Positions 56,818 through 64,000 of a stretch of DNA of 64,000 bases are shown here, one piece after another. Both the position numbers and the translations under genes were made by a program. The notes beneath the pieces are model-generated. The model was given only the letters and a program-made list of their open reading frames with translations, had not been told where the DNA came from and ran no database searches. The DNA is from Bacillus cereus G9842 (lineage in GTDB: Bacteria > Bacillota > Bacilli > Bacillales > Bacillaceae_G), in NCBI RefSeq assembly GCF_000021305.1, contig NC_011772.1:1092001-1156000 (forward strand). Reading direction: 5' to 3'. Each line of letters opens with the position of its first letter. Position 1 is the stretch's first letter.

Positions 56818-57745
56818 ACAACGTGAGAAATTAATTGAAGTAAAAAATGTAAAGCAGCACTTCGACGTGAGTGGTGGTGTTGTCAAAGCGGTTAATGATA
56901 TTTCATTTGATATTTACCGCGGAGAAACATTTGGTCTTGTAGGAGAATCAGGTTGTGGTAAATCAACAACTGGAAGAACGATTATTCGTTTATATGATGC
57001 AACTGCTGGTGAAGTATTATTCGATGGTGAAAACGTACATGGTAAGAAATCACGCACAGAATTGAAGAAATTCAACCGTAAAATGCAAATGATTTTCCAA
57101 GATCCATACGCATCACTAAATCCTCGTATGACAGTAGGGGATATTATCGCAGAAGGTATTGATATTCACGGATTAGCGAAAAGTAAAAAAGAGCGCATGG
57201 ACCGTGTTCATGAACTACTAAACACAGTTGGTTTAAATAAAGAGCACGCAAACCGTTTCCCACACGAATTCTCAGGTGGACAACGTCAGCGTATCGGTAT
57301 CGCTCGAGCGCTTGCTGTAGAACCAGAATTTATCATTGCCGATGAGCCGATCTCAGCACTTGACGTATCGATTCAGGCGCAAGTTGTAAACTTACTGAAA
57401 AAGTTACAAAAAGAAAAAGGCTTAACATACTTATTCATTGCCCATGATTTATCGATGGTAAAATACATTAGTGACCGCATCGGCGTAATGTACCGTGGTC
57501 AAATTGTAGAACTGACAACAAGTGAAGAGTTATATGCGAATCCAGTTCATCCATATACGAAATCACTATTATCAGCAATTCCGCTACCAGATCCAGATTA
57601 TGAGCGTAATCGTAAACGTATCGTATACGATCCATCGCAGCATGATTACGGTAGCGAAGTGCCAACAATGCGTGAAATTCGTCCAGGACATTTCGTACTA
57701 TGTTCTGAAGCAGAGTATAAGAAATATAAAGAAATCTATCAATAA
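56810..57745 (+). CDS. oppF: Oligopeptide transport ATPase OppF
   Basis: I start at ATG 56810 ([14 protein letters not shown], 311 residues), which follows GCAGGTGAACAAC; a GTG three codons earlier is inside that ribosome site. Walker A GESGCGKST, signature FSGGQRQRIGIARALAVEP and Walker B FIIADEPISALDVS are intact. HPYTKSLLSAIPLPDPDY is the OppF-type tail. It overlaps the oppD end by 8 bp. Confidence 0.97.
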   Translation: MTKQREKLIEVKNVKQHFDVSGGVVKAVNDISFDIYRGETFGLVGESGCGKSTTGRTIIRLYDATAGEVLFDGENVHGKKSRTELKKFNRKMQMIFQDPYASLNPRMTVGDIIAEGIDIHGLAKSKKERMDRVHELLNTVGLNKEHANRFPHEFSGGQRQRIGIARALAVEPEFIIADEPISALDVSIQAQVVNLLKKLQKEKGLTYLFIAHDLSMVKYISDRIGVMYRGQIVELTTSEELYANPVHPYTKSLLSAIPLPDPDYERNRKRIVYDPSQHDYGSEVPTMREIRPGHFVLCSEAEYKKYKEIYQ

Positions 57746-57787
57746 AAAAGAGCCATTCTTCCATTGCGGAAGGAGGGCTCTTTTTTC
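57744..57787. terminator. Bidirectional terminator between opp and the MATE gene
   Basis: AAAAAAGAGCC...TTCC pairs with GGAA...GGGCTCTTTTTT around ATTGC, with small mismatches. Confidence 0.88.
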
Positions 57788-57802
57788 TACTATATAAAAT
57801 TA

Positions 57803-59194
57803 CTAAACTTGAACAGAAATACTCTCTTCTTGTTCTTCAGGTTTAACTAGTGCGTAACGTTCCCAAGCTCTACTTTTCCAGCGGAAGAACATAATAATGG
57901 CACGTGTCCATTCGTCGATGGCGATCGCTAGCCAAATACCCACGAGCCCCATATCTAAATGAAAGGCGAAAAAGTAACCTAGTGGTAAACTCATTAACAC
58001 CATAGAAAATGCACCGATTAAAACAGGATATTTTGCATCACCAGCTGCACGAAGCGAATTAATGATGACGATGTTCATCGTACGTCCCGTTTCAAGTAGT
58101 ACACTTAGTAAAAGAACACTTGCGCCTAACCTGATAATGTGCGGATTATCTGTAAACAGTCCCATTAATTGTGTACGGAATGTAATAACGAGAGCGACCA
58201 TACATAAAGTTACACCAATCGCCCATTTTACACTTTTCCACAAACGTTCGTATGCTTCATCCTTTTCGCCACCACCAACAAGGCGGCCAATAATAATGGC
58301 TGTTCCCATACCAATCGCAATTGCAAATAAATAAGTGAACATGGAAATGTTAGTAGCGTATTGTCTAGCAGCTAATGATTCCGTTCCTAAGTACGTTGCG
58401 TAATAAAGGAAGACGATTTGACAAGCTTGATACATCACTTGTTCAAATGCAGATGGAATGCCGATTTTTAAAATTTTTCCAATGTATTCTTTGGATAAAG
58501 TGAAGTAATATTGTAATTTCACACGATATTCCATAACGCGATATAGTAACCAGAAGAAAACAATAAGTGCGATCAATCGACTGATAGCGGAAGAAATTGC
58601 AGCCCCTTGTACACCGAGCTCAGGGAAACCAAATTTCCCGAAAATGAGTACGTAGTTTCCAGCGATATGAATAATATTCATTCCGAGTGAAATAAACATC
58701 GCTTGCTTTGTAAAACCGTGTACACGGATAATTGCGGCTAATGAGTTAATGATAGCTTGCAGGAAGATTGCCCCTCCGACGATAGATAAGTAGTTTTGCG
58801 CATACGTTAGTACATCGCCTTGTAAGTTCATTGCGAGCATCATATGTTTCGAAAATAAAAGAAAACCAGCGCTTATAACGAGCCCAACTATTAAATTTAA
58901 TGTGACGGCTAATGCTGATATTTTAGATGCTTCCATAAAGCGTCTGGAACCGAGGTATTGAGATACAACGATAGCAGCGCCGTTCCCGATGACTTCTAAT
59001 ACCAAAATCGCAATATGGAGATATTGATTCGCTGCACCAACCCCAGATACAGCATCGTCTGATAATGCACTTAACATGAAAGTATCAGCGATCCCCATCA
59101 ACATAAAAAGAAAAACTTCTAGAAAAATAGGCCATGTTAATAAGAATAAACTTAATTTCTCTGTCGGCCCATTTTTTGCCTGAATTGCTGTCAT
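57803..59194 (-). CDS. MATE-family efflux protein
   Basis: I start at MTAIQAKNGPTEKL (463 residues), nine bases after AGAGGGG; a longer frame lacks a site. Twelve helices are predicted. LTWPIFLEVFLFMLMGIADTF near residue 18 and VVSQYLGSRRFMEASK near 80 match the MatE repeat, which occurs again at residues 240-340 (KIGIPSAFEQVMYQ, GTAIIIGRLVGGGEKDEA). It exports cationic drugs or metabolites using Na+ or H+; the substrate is unknown. Convergent with opp. Confidence 0.93.
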   Translation of the reverse strand: MTAIQAKNGPTEKLSLFLLTWPIFLEVFLFMLMGIADTFMLSALSDDAVSGVGAANQYLHIAILVLEVIGNGAAIVVSQYLGSRRFMEASKISALAVTLNLIVGLVISAGFLLFSKHMMLAMNLQGDVLTYAQNYLSIVGGAIFLQAIINSLAAIIRVHGFTKQAMFISLGMNIIHIAGNYVLIFGKFGFPELGVQGAAISSAISRLIALIVFFWLLYRVMEYRVKLQYYFTLSKEYIGKILKIGIPSAFEQVMYQACQIVFLYYATYLGTESLAARQYATNISMFTYLFAIAIGMGTAIIIGRLVGGGEKDEAYERLWKSVKWAIGVTLCMVALVITFRTQLMGLFTDNPHIIRLGASVLLLSVLLETGRTMNIVIINSLRAAGDAKYPVLIGAFSMVLMSLPLGYFFAFHLDMGLVGIWLAIAIDEWTRAIIMFFRWKSRAWERYALVKPEEQEESISVQV

Positions 59195-59596
59195 GTCCGT
59201 CCCCTCTTTACCGATATCTATTTTTAGCAAAATGTATCGTAACATACTTTCTTATCCTTTGCACTCATTTTAGCCTATATATTTTTAATATGAAGGGCCT
59301 GCTATTTTATGTTGAAAAGGGTGGGATAATTATACATAAAATATTATAAAATATAAAATTTATTTTTCTCTGATAATTTAGAAAAATATAAAAATAATTA
59401 TTTTTGGCACTTTAGTAAGGAAAATAGACAATATAAAACGTTTACAAAGATATATTTTTTAACACAAAATTTTAATGAAATAGAAATATAAATATACAAA
59501 AAATATATTTGTGTGTATAATATGAATTATTAGAACATATATATATTTCTTTCTGTTTGAAAATGAAAGGGCTAACATTTTTTGGAGGGTGGAAGT

Positions 59597-61243
59597 ATGA
59601 AAAAAAAGATACCAGTTTTTGTAGTATCAACAGTAGCAATGAGCATGATATTAGGGGCATGTAGCTACCAAAAAGATGAACCGCAAGCAAACGCAAAAGG
59701 GGATAGCGGGAAAAGCGGTGCGAAGCAAGTTCTTAATTTAATTGAAACACAAGAAATTCCAACGATGGACCCAGCATTATCAGCTGACGCAGTTTCTTCA
59801 AAAGTAATGAACAACACGATGGAAGGTCTATACCGCCTTGGAAAAGATGATAAGTTAGTTCCAGGTGTAGCAAAAGAATTTAAAAAGTCAGAAGACGGTA
59901 AAAAATATACATTTAAATTACGTGAAGACGCGAAATGGTCAAACGGTGAGCCTTTAACGGCGAAAGATTTTGTATACGCATGGCAAAGAGCAATCAACCC
60001 AGACACAGCTGCGAAATCAGCATACATTATGTATGATATAAAAAATGCAGAGAAAATTAATAAAAAAGAGATGAGTCCTGATCAATTAGGTGTAAAAGCA
60101 ATTGATGATTACACATTAGAAGTAGAATTAGACAATTCTATTCCATATCTTGTAGATTTAATGGTATATCCAATCTTTTATCCTGTAAATGAGAAATTTG
60201 TGAAAGAGCAAGGTGCGAAGTTTGGTTTGGAAGCGAACACAACGCTTTACAACGGACCATTTACATTAAGTGATTGGCAACATGAACGCAGTTTTAAAAT
60301 GACAAAGAGCTCATCATATTGGGACAATAAAGAAGTGAAGCTTGAAGAAGTAAACTTTAATATTGTAAAAGATACATCTACGCCAATTAACTTATATGAA
60401 ACAAATGCAATCGATCGAGCGACGTTATTAGCAGAGTTCATCGATAAATATAAAGGAAAACCAGATTTCAAAACAGTAGAAGAGACATCTGTATTTTTCC
60501 TACGCTTAAATCAAAAAGATCCAGCTTTAGCAAATAAAAATATTCGTAAAGCAATTTCCCTTGCTTTTGATCGTAAGCCGTTCGTTGATACATTATTAAA
60601 TAACGGTTCTAAGCCAGCAACAGGATTAATTCCTGATAACTTCATTAAAGGTCCGGATAAAAAGGATTTCCGTGCTGAAAATGGTGATATTGTAAAACCA
60701 AATGTGAAAGAAGCAAAAAAATATTGGGAAGCTGGTACAAAAGAGCTTGGAAAAAATGAAATTGAATTAGAGTTATTAAATGAAGATGTTGAATTATCTA
60801 AGAAAACTGGTGAATATTTAAAAGGTGAACTGGAAAAGAATTTACCAGGCTTAACAGTGAAAATTAAACAACAACCATTCGCACAAAAGTTGAAATTAGA
60901 AGATGCGGGTGATTATGTCATGTCATTCTCTGGATGGGGGGCAGACTTCCCAGATCCGATCACATATCTTGATATGTTTGTAACAGATGGGTCACAAAAT
61001 AAGATGAAGTACTCTAATCCGAAATACGATGAAATCATTATGAAAGCGAAAAAAGATGGAAGCGATGTAAATGCTCGCTGGAAAAACTTACTTGAGGCAG
61101 AAAAAATGTTACTTGATGACGCTGCGATTGTTCCAGTATACCAACGTGGTAGAGCATACTTACAAAGAGAAACAATTAAAGATATGTACAACCATAAATA
61201 TGGCCCTGATGTGAGCTTCAAATGGGCATCCGTAGGGAAATAA
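59597..61243 (+). CDS. Second oligopeptide-binding lipoprotein (OppA paralogue)
   Basis: The 548-residue protein is very like oppA at 52027: same lipobox (LGACSY, Cys22), NTMEGLYRLGK, AKWSNGEPLTAKDFVYAWQR and IKQQPFAQKLKLED. I start at ATG 59597 after GGAGGGTGGAAGT; an in-frame TTG upstream overlaps it. It lacks its own permease genes, so it probably feeds OppBCDF with other peptides. The 402-bp upstream gap is strongly AT-rich, with a TATAAT at about 59516-59521 and no clear -35. A terminator follows. Confidence 0.93.
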   Translation: MKKKIPVFVVSTVAMSMILGACSYQKDEPQANAKGDSGKSGAKQVLNLIETQEIPTMDPALSADAVSSKVMNNTMEGLYRLGKDDKLVPGVAKEFKKSEDGKKYTFKLREDAKWSNGEPLTAKDFVYAWQRAINPDTAAKSAYIMYDIKNAEKINKKEMSPDQLGVKAIDDYTLEVELDNSIPYLVDLMVYPIFYPVNEKFVKEQGAKFGLEANTTLYNGPFTLSDWQHERSFKMTKSSSYWDNKEVKLEEVNFNIVKDTSTPINLYETNAIDRATLLAEFIDKYKGKPDFKTVEETSVFFLRLNQKDPALANKNIRKAISLAFDRKPFVDTLLNNGSKPATGLIPDNFIKGPDKKDFRAENGDIVKPNVKEAKKYWEAGTKELGKNEIELELLNEDVELSKKTGEYLKGELEKNLPGLTVKIKQQPFAQKLKLEDAGDYVMSFSGWGADFPDPITYLDMFVTDGSQNKMKYSNPKYDEIIMKAKKDGSDVNARWKNLLEAEKMLLDDAAIVPVYQRGRAYLQRETIKDMYNHKYGPDVSFKWASVGK

Positions 61244-61273
61244 AAAAAGCAGGCTAACCACCTGCTTTTTTTA
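61242..61273. terminator. Bidirectional terminator after the second oppA
   Basis: AAAAAAAGCAGG pairs with CCTGCTTTTTTT around CTAACCA. Confidence 0.93.
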
Positions 61274-61480
61274 ATACGTGCGTTTCTTATAAATGCCTTT
61301 TCCGCCAACTTGATTCCAGCCGGATTGTACATCCAAACTTTTGTTAACAAACTTCATTTTTTCTTTTCCGCCAAAGAGCTTTTCGCCAATGCTATTTGTA
61401 ATGACACCAATCAATGCTGTTATTCCGATGATGAGGGCAGCAACCGTAATAAAATCAACAAAAAAAGCAATCATTTGCAA
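61271..61480 (-). CDS. Small membrane protein, 69 aa, unknown function
   Basis: One long hydrophobic stretch (MIAFFVDFITVAALIIGITA, then LIGVITNSIG) precedes a basic soluble tail (GGKEKMKFVNKSLDVQSGWN, ending KKRTY). AAAGGGGGAGTTTGCAA precedes the ATG, a good ribosome site. I do not recognise a family. It is convergent to oppA2 and shares its terminator. Confidence 0.7.
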   Translation of the reverse strand: MQMIAFFVDFITVAALIIGITALIGVITNSIGEKLFGGKEKMKFVNKSLDVQSGWNQVGGKGIYKKRTY

Positions 61481-62026
61481 ACTCCCCCTTTGCCTGTCTG
61501 TATGTTTATTGTATGAGATAAAAAATAAAAAAGAAAGAAATGTCAGAAAAAAATAATTTACTTTAGAAATCGTGTGGACAGGAGGGAGAATATTTGTTAA
61601 AATAAGAACAAATGTTCCTTTTCATTCTCATTTGTATAGTCTTACATTTCTTAATTGATTTATCAGGAAAAAGTAAGAAAACGTTCTCTTTTTCATAGGG
61701 AAGATTATAGATAAATAACTATATATTATATGAAAAATCTAGGGGAAATGAGTATTGAAAGGGTTGAAAGTTATTGTTCAAGTACAGATAAATTGAGCGT
61801 AATCATGTTACATAGCAGTGGAATACACGGAAGAGTTTTCTCAACTAGCAGGAAATTTACTGTATATTTCTTGCAAAATCTATTGTATAATGATTATAGA
61901 AGTTACTTATTAAAAGTAATTGTTGTTTATTATAAGTTGTTGCTTACATGAAATGCGATTTTTGTACTTTTCAATAAGACAAGTTATCGCGAAAAATTGC
62001 TGAAGTTAGAAATTAAAACTGTATTT

Positions 62027-62043
62027 AGTACAGAATTTGTACT
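62027..62043. promoter_or_regulatory. Dyad operator candidate just before spx
   Basis: AGTAC and GTACT flank a 7-base AGAATTT centre, 22 bp upstream of the spx start. B. subtilis spx has operators for PerR and YodB in its promoter; the sequence here does not match either consensus well. The 61481-62026 gap otherwise shows only AT-rich sequence and no convincing gene. Confidence 0.35.
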
Positions 62044-62065
62044 CTTTAAGGAGAGTGAGCTTTGT

Positions 62066-62461
62066 ATGGTAACATTATATAGTTCTCCAAGCTGTACGTC
62101 TTGTAGAAAGGCGAAATTATGGCTAGAGGAAAATCATATTCCCTATACAGAACGTAATATTTTCTCAGATCCATTAACAATTGAGGAAATTAAAGAGATT
62201 TTACGTATGACAGAAAGCGGAACGGATGAGATTATTTCTACTCGTTCGAAAGTTTTCCAAGAATTGAATGTAAACTTAGAATCTTTACCACTTCAAGATT
62301 TATATAAGATGATTCGTGACTATCCAGGGATTTTACGTCGTCCAATTATGATTGACGAGAAACGCCTTCAAGTTGGTTACAACGAAGACGAAATTCGCCG
62401 TTTCTTACCACGTACAGTAAGAACGTTCCAATTACGTGAAGCACAACGTCTTGTAAATTAA
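62066..62461 (+). CDS. spx: Transcriptional regulator Spx
   Basis: I start at [10 protein letters not shown], giving 131 residues, exactly the length of B. subtilis Spx; AAGGAGAGTGAGCTTTGT precedes it. The redox switch C10-T-S-C13 is present, with the ArsC-like fold continuing in [18 protein letters not shown]. The end [13 protein letters not shown] is the ClpXP-recognised tail. Spx binds the RNA polymerase alpha C-terminal domain and redirects transcription under disulfide stress. It stands before yjbE and mecA as in B. subtilis. Confidence 0.97.
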   Translation: MVTLYSSPSCTSCRKAKLWLEENHIPYTERNIFSDPLTIEEIKEILRMTESGTDEIISTRSKVFQELNVNLESLPLQDLYKMIRDYPGILRRPIMIDEKRLQVGYNEDEIRRFLPRTVRTFQLREAQRLVN

Positions 62462-62474
62462 TTATAATAATATG

Positions 62475-62511
62475 AAAACCTTCTACCTATTATATAGTAG
62501 AAGGTTTTTTT
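62475..62511. terminator. Terminator of spx
   Basis: AAAACCTTCTAC pairs with GTAGAAGGTTTT-type bases (CTA...TAG extended) then T residues; it abuts the convergent terC gene. Confidence 0.93.
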
Positions 62512-63185
62512 TAATGTTTCACATTGCGTAATCGAACTTGTTGTACGATAAAGCCGATGCATAAAATAGTGAAAATGAACAAATAAGGAATGCTTGCAGT
62601 GAAACTTGGGTTGTTATGAAAAAAGGTGGCAAGTCTGTCTTCATGTGTAACCATTTTTCCTGCAGTATAGGCAAGAATCGCTGCACCGCAATAAATGAGG
62701 AATGGAAATCGTTCCATAAGTATTAAAATAAGTTTGCTGCCCCAAATAATAATAGGGATAGAAATGAGTAAGCCAATTATGACGAGTAAAAATCTCCCGT
62801 GAGCTGCACCTGCAATGGCAATAACATTATCAAACCCCATAACGAGATCCGCGAAAACAATTGTCCGCACAGCTTGGAATAAAGTTGTTTTTCCTTGAAT
62901 AGCAGAAAGATCGTTGTTATTATCAGTTAATAAATTGACTGCAATTAATGTAAGTAAAACCCCGCCAATCAGTTGTAGAAATGGAATGTCGAGTAAATAG
63001 ACAGCTAATATAGTAAGGGCAATTCTTAGTACGATTGCTAAAAGAGTACCAATCAAAATAGCTTTATTTCGTTTCGATTCAGGTAAATTTCGGCTAGCTA
63101 GTGCGATGACAATTGCATTGTCACCACCTAATACAACATCGATACCGACAATCATTAGTACGGATGTTAAAAACTCTAAGTCCAT
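62511..63185 (-). CDS. yjbE: TerC family membrane protein (YjbE-like)
   Basis: The 224-residue protein has about seven helices. Two acidic membrane motifs, VVLGGDNAIVIALASRNLP (near residue 17) and DLVMGFDNVIAIAGAAHG (near 111), mark the TerC family, now linked to manganese efflux and metalation of exported proteins. I looked for the Mn-sensing yybP-ykoY riboswitch in the 345-bp upstream region and saw none. AATGGAGGCAGACGA precedes the start. Confidence 0.92.
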   Translation of the reverse strand: MDLEFLTSVLMIVGIDVVLGGDNAIVIALASRNLPESKRNKAILIGTLLAIVLRIALTILAVYLLDIPFLQLIGGVLLTLIAVNLLTDNNNDLSAIQGKTTLFQAVRTIVFADLVMGFDNVIAIAGAAHGRFLLVIIGLLISIPIIIWGSKLILILMERFPFLIYCGAAILAYTAGKMVTHEDRLATFFHNNPSFTASIPYLFIFTILCIGFIVQQVRLRNVKH

Positions 63186-63530
63186 TCGTCTGCCTCCATT
63201 TATGATGTTTTAATAAGCGAACTGTATGTATGTGATGAAGAAAGTTGTTGTTAAATAATCTCTTCCAATAGAAGTTTCACTTTATTAAAGTGTACGGGGG
63301 AATGTGGAAATGTATGTCCAAATTTTTTGTAAGTAAGAAATCGCTATAATAATATATTTATGTAGTTGATCGAGTAAAGATAGGCATATAACTATTTTTG
63401 TAAAATAAATCGATTTTATTTCCATTCTGGAGAATCTTATCATAAAATGAGAGTACAAGAATCTATTGATTTGTCATATGAGTGGGGAATCCCTTCATAA
63501 CAATTCTAAGCAGGAAGGGAGAGTTGTATT

Positions 63531-64000
63531 TTGGATATTGAAAGAATTAATGATCATACGATGAAATTTTTTATTACGTACATTGATATAGAGGATAGAG
63601 GATTTAATCGTGAAGAAATTTGGTATGATCGCGAACGAAGTGAAGAGCTCTTTTGGGAGATGATGGACGAAGCTCGTGATCATGACGATTTCTTTATTGA
63701 TGGGCCGTTATGGATTCAAGTGCAAGCAGTCGATAAAGGGATTGAAGTACTTGTCACGAAAGCAGAGCTTTCAAAGGACGGACAAAAGCTGGAACTACCG
63801 ATAGGGGTAGACAAAATTATAGATATTCCTCTAGATGAAGGCATCGAATCATTATTCCAACAAGAGTTAGTCGAAGAGGTAGAAGAACAAACAGGAACAA
63901 ACTTTAATGAAGATGGTACGTTTGGCTTTTTAATTAAATTTAATGATTTTGAAGATGTCATTTCATTAAGTCATCGTCTTATCTTTGAAGATATAAAAGA
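63531..64000 (+). CDS. mecA: Adaptor protein MecA, N-terminal part (runs off the window)
   Basis: The start is TTG 63531, after AGGAAGGGAGAG. MDIERINDHTMKFFITYIDI, FNREEIWYDRERSEELFWEMMDE and ELSKDGQKLELPI match the substrate-binding N domain of MecA (residues 1-85). FNDFEDVISLSHRL begins the ClpC-binding domain near residue 140. MecA delivers ComK and other proteins to ClpCP. The last third is outside the window. ComK and ComZ are also in this window. Confidence 0.96.
   Translation, partial: MDIERINDHTMKFFITYIDIEDRGFNREEIWYDRERSEELFWEMMDEARDHDDFFIDGPLWIQVQAVDKGIEVLVTKAELSKDGQKLELPIGVDKIIDIPLDEGIESLFQQELVEEVEEQTGTNFNEDGTFGFLIKFNDFEDVISLSHRLIFEDIK

Noticed and set aside
59246..59596. CodY box upstream of the second oppA
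   Set aside because: The closest stretches (such as GATAATTTAGAAAAAT) miss the centre of the consensus and have wrong spacing.
61730..61951. A 73-codon frame between oppA2 and spx
   Set aside because: There is no ribosome site, the composition is unlike a folded protein, and no motif is visible.
63272..63284. AAGTTTCACTTTAT-like match to the bcr1 3' end
   Set aside because: Only about 13 bases match, with no 5' end or flanking TTTAT; probably chance within a small CACTTTA/TAAAGTG palindrome.
63186..63530. yybP-ykoY manganese riboswitch upstream of terC
   Set aside because: The conserved GGGGAGUA and GCCACUGCU-like blocks were not found on the minus strand.

Overview
The window is a low-GC Gram-positive chromosome segment that fits the Bacillus cereus group. 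Sporulation and germination genes (gerPA-F, a Spo0E-like phosphatase), long blocks of Bacillus synteny, a PlcR-type regulator, S-layer (SLH) proteins, and short repeats with the ends and target preference of bcr1 (a repeat specific to this group) all point there. No rRNA, tRNA, CRISPR array, prophage or transposase gene is visible.

Layout. 1-2.4 kb: the end of a chemotaxis receptor, a relic of a drug/metabolite transporter, and two tandem SLH proteins. 2.5-5.4 kb: the glyoxylate shunt operon aceB-aceA. 5.5-9.2 kb: a kinase-like/TPR-like pair, a cold-shock gene with a structured leader, small unknown genes, a 44-bp tandem repeat and comK. 9.2-18.5 kb: a bcr1 copy, a TVP38-family membrane protein, signal peptidase I and the AddAB recombination nuclease. 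18.5-27 kb: the gerP operon behind a sigma-K-type promoter, then a block matching B. subtilis yisI-yisK-yisL-yisN-asnO with rocD inserted. 27-31 kb: hemH-katA, each with a PerR-like box, and an ammonium transporter. 31.3-34.7 kb: the most accessory-looking part. It holds a catalytically degenerate GH13 membrane protein, an orphan PlcR-like regulator, a tiny secreted lipoprotein-type ORF and a duplicated promoter-like element. 34.7-40 kb: yajQ/yitK, cvfB/yitL, prsA, yitT, yitU and several very small genes. 40-51 kb: the conserved yjzC, clpB, yjzD, yjaU, yjaV, comZ, fabH, fabF, yjaZ, yjbA, trpS run, with CtsR, FapR-like and T-box control sites. 51-61 kb: the oligopeptide permease oppABCDF with a CodY-like box, a MATE exporter and a second oppA. 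61-64 kb: spx, yjbE-like terC and the 5' part of mecA.

Much of the content relates to state switching. ComK, ComZ, MecA, Spx and ClpB belong to the competence/proteolysis network. Opp imports signalling peptides, including those read by PlcR-type regulators. GerP and Spo0E-like act in spores and sporulation. HemH supplies heme for KatA under a shared peroxide-type operator.

Most genes are ordinary core genes. The best candidates for something undescribed are: the PlcR-like regulator with a 51-bp element repeated next to a small secreted peptide gene; the 17-bp stem in the csp leader; the compact three-way-junction palindrome upstream of yitU; and several unusual repeats (29.7 kb, 49.7 kb, 7.9 kb). 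All assignments come from reading the sequence and from remembered family knowledge; no database search was run.
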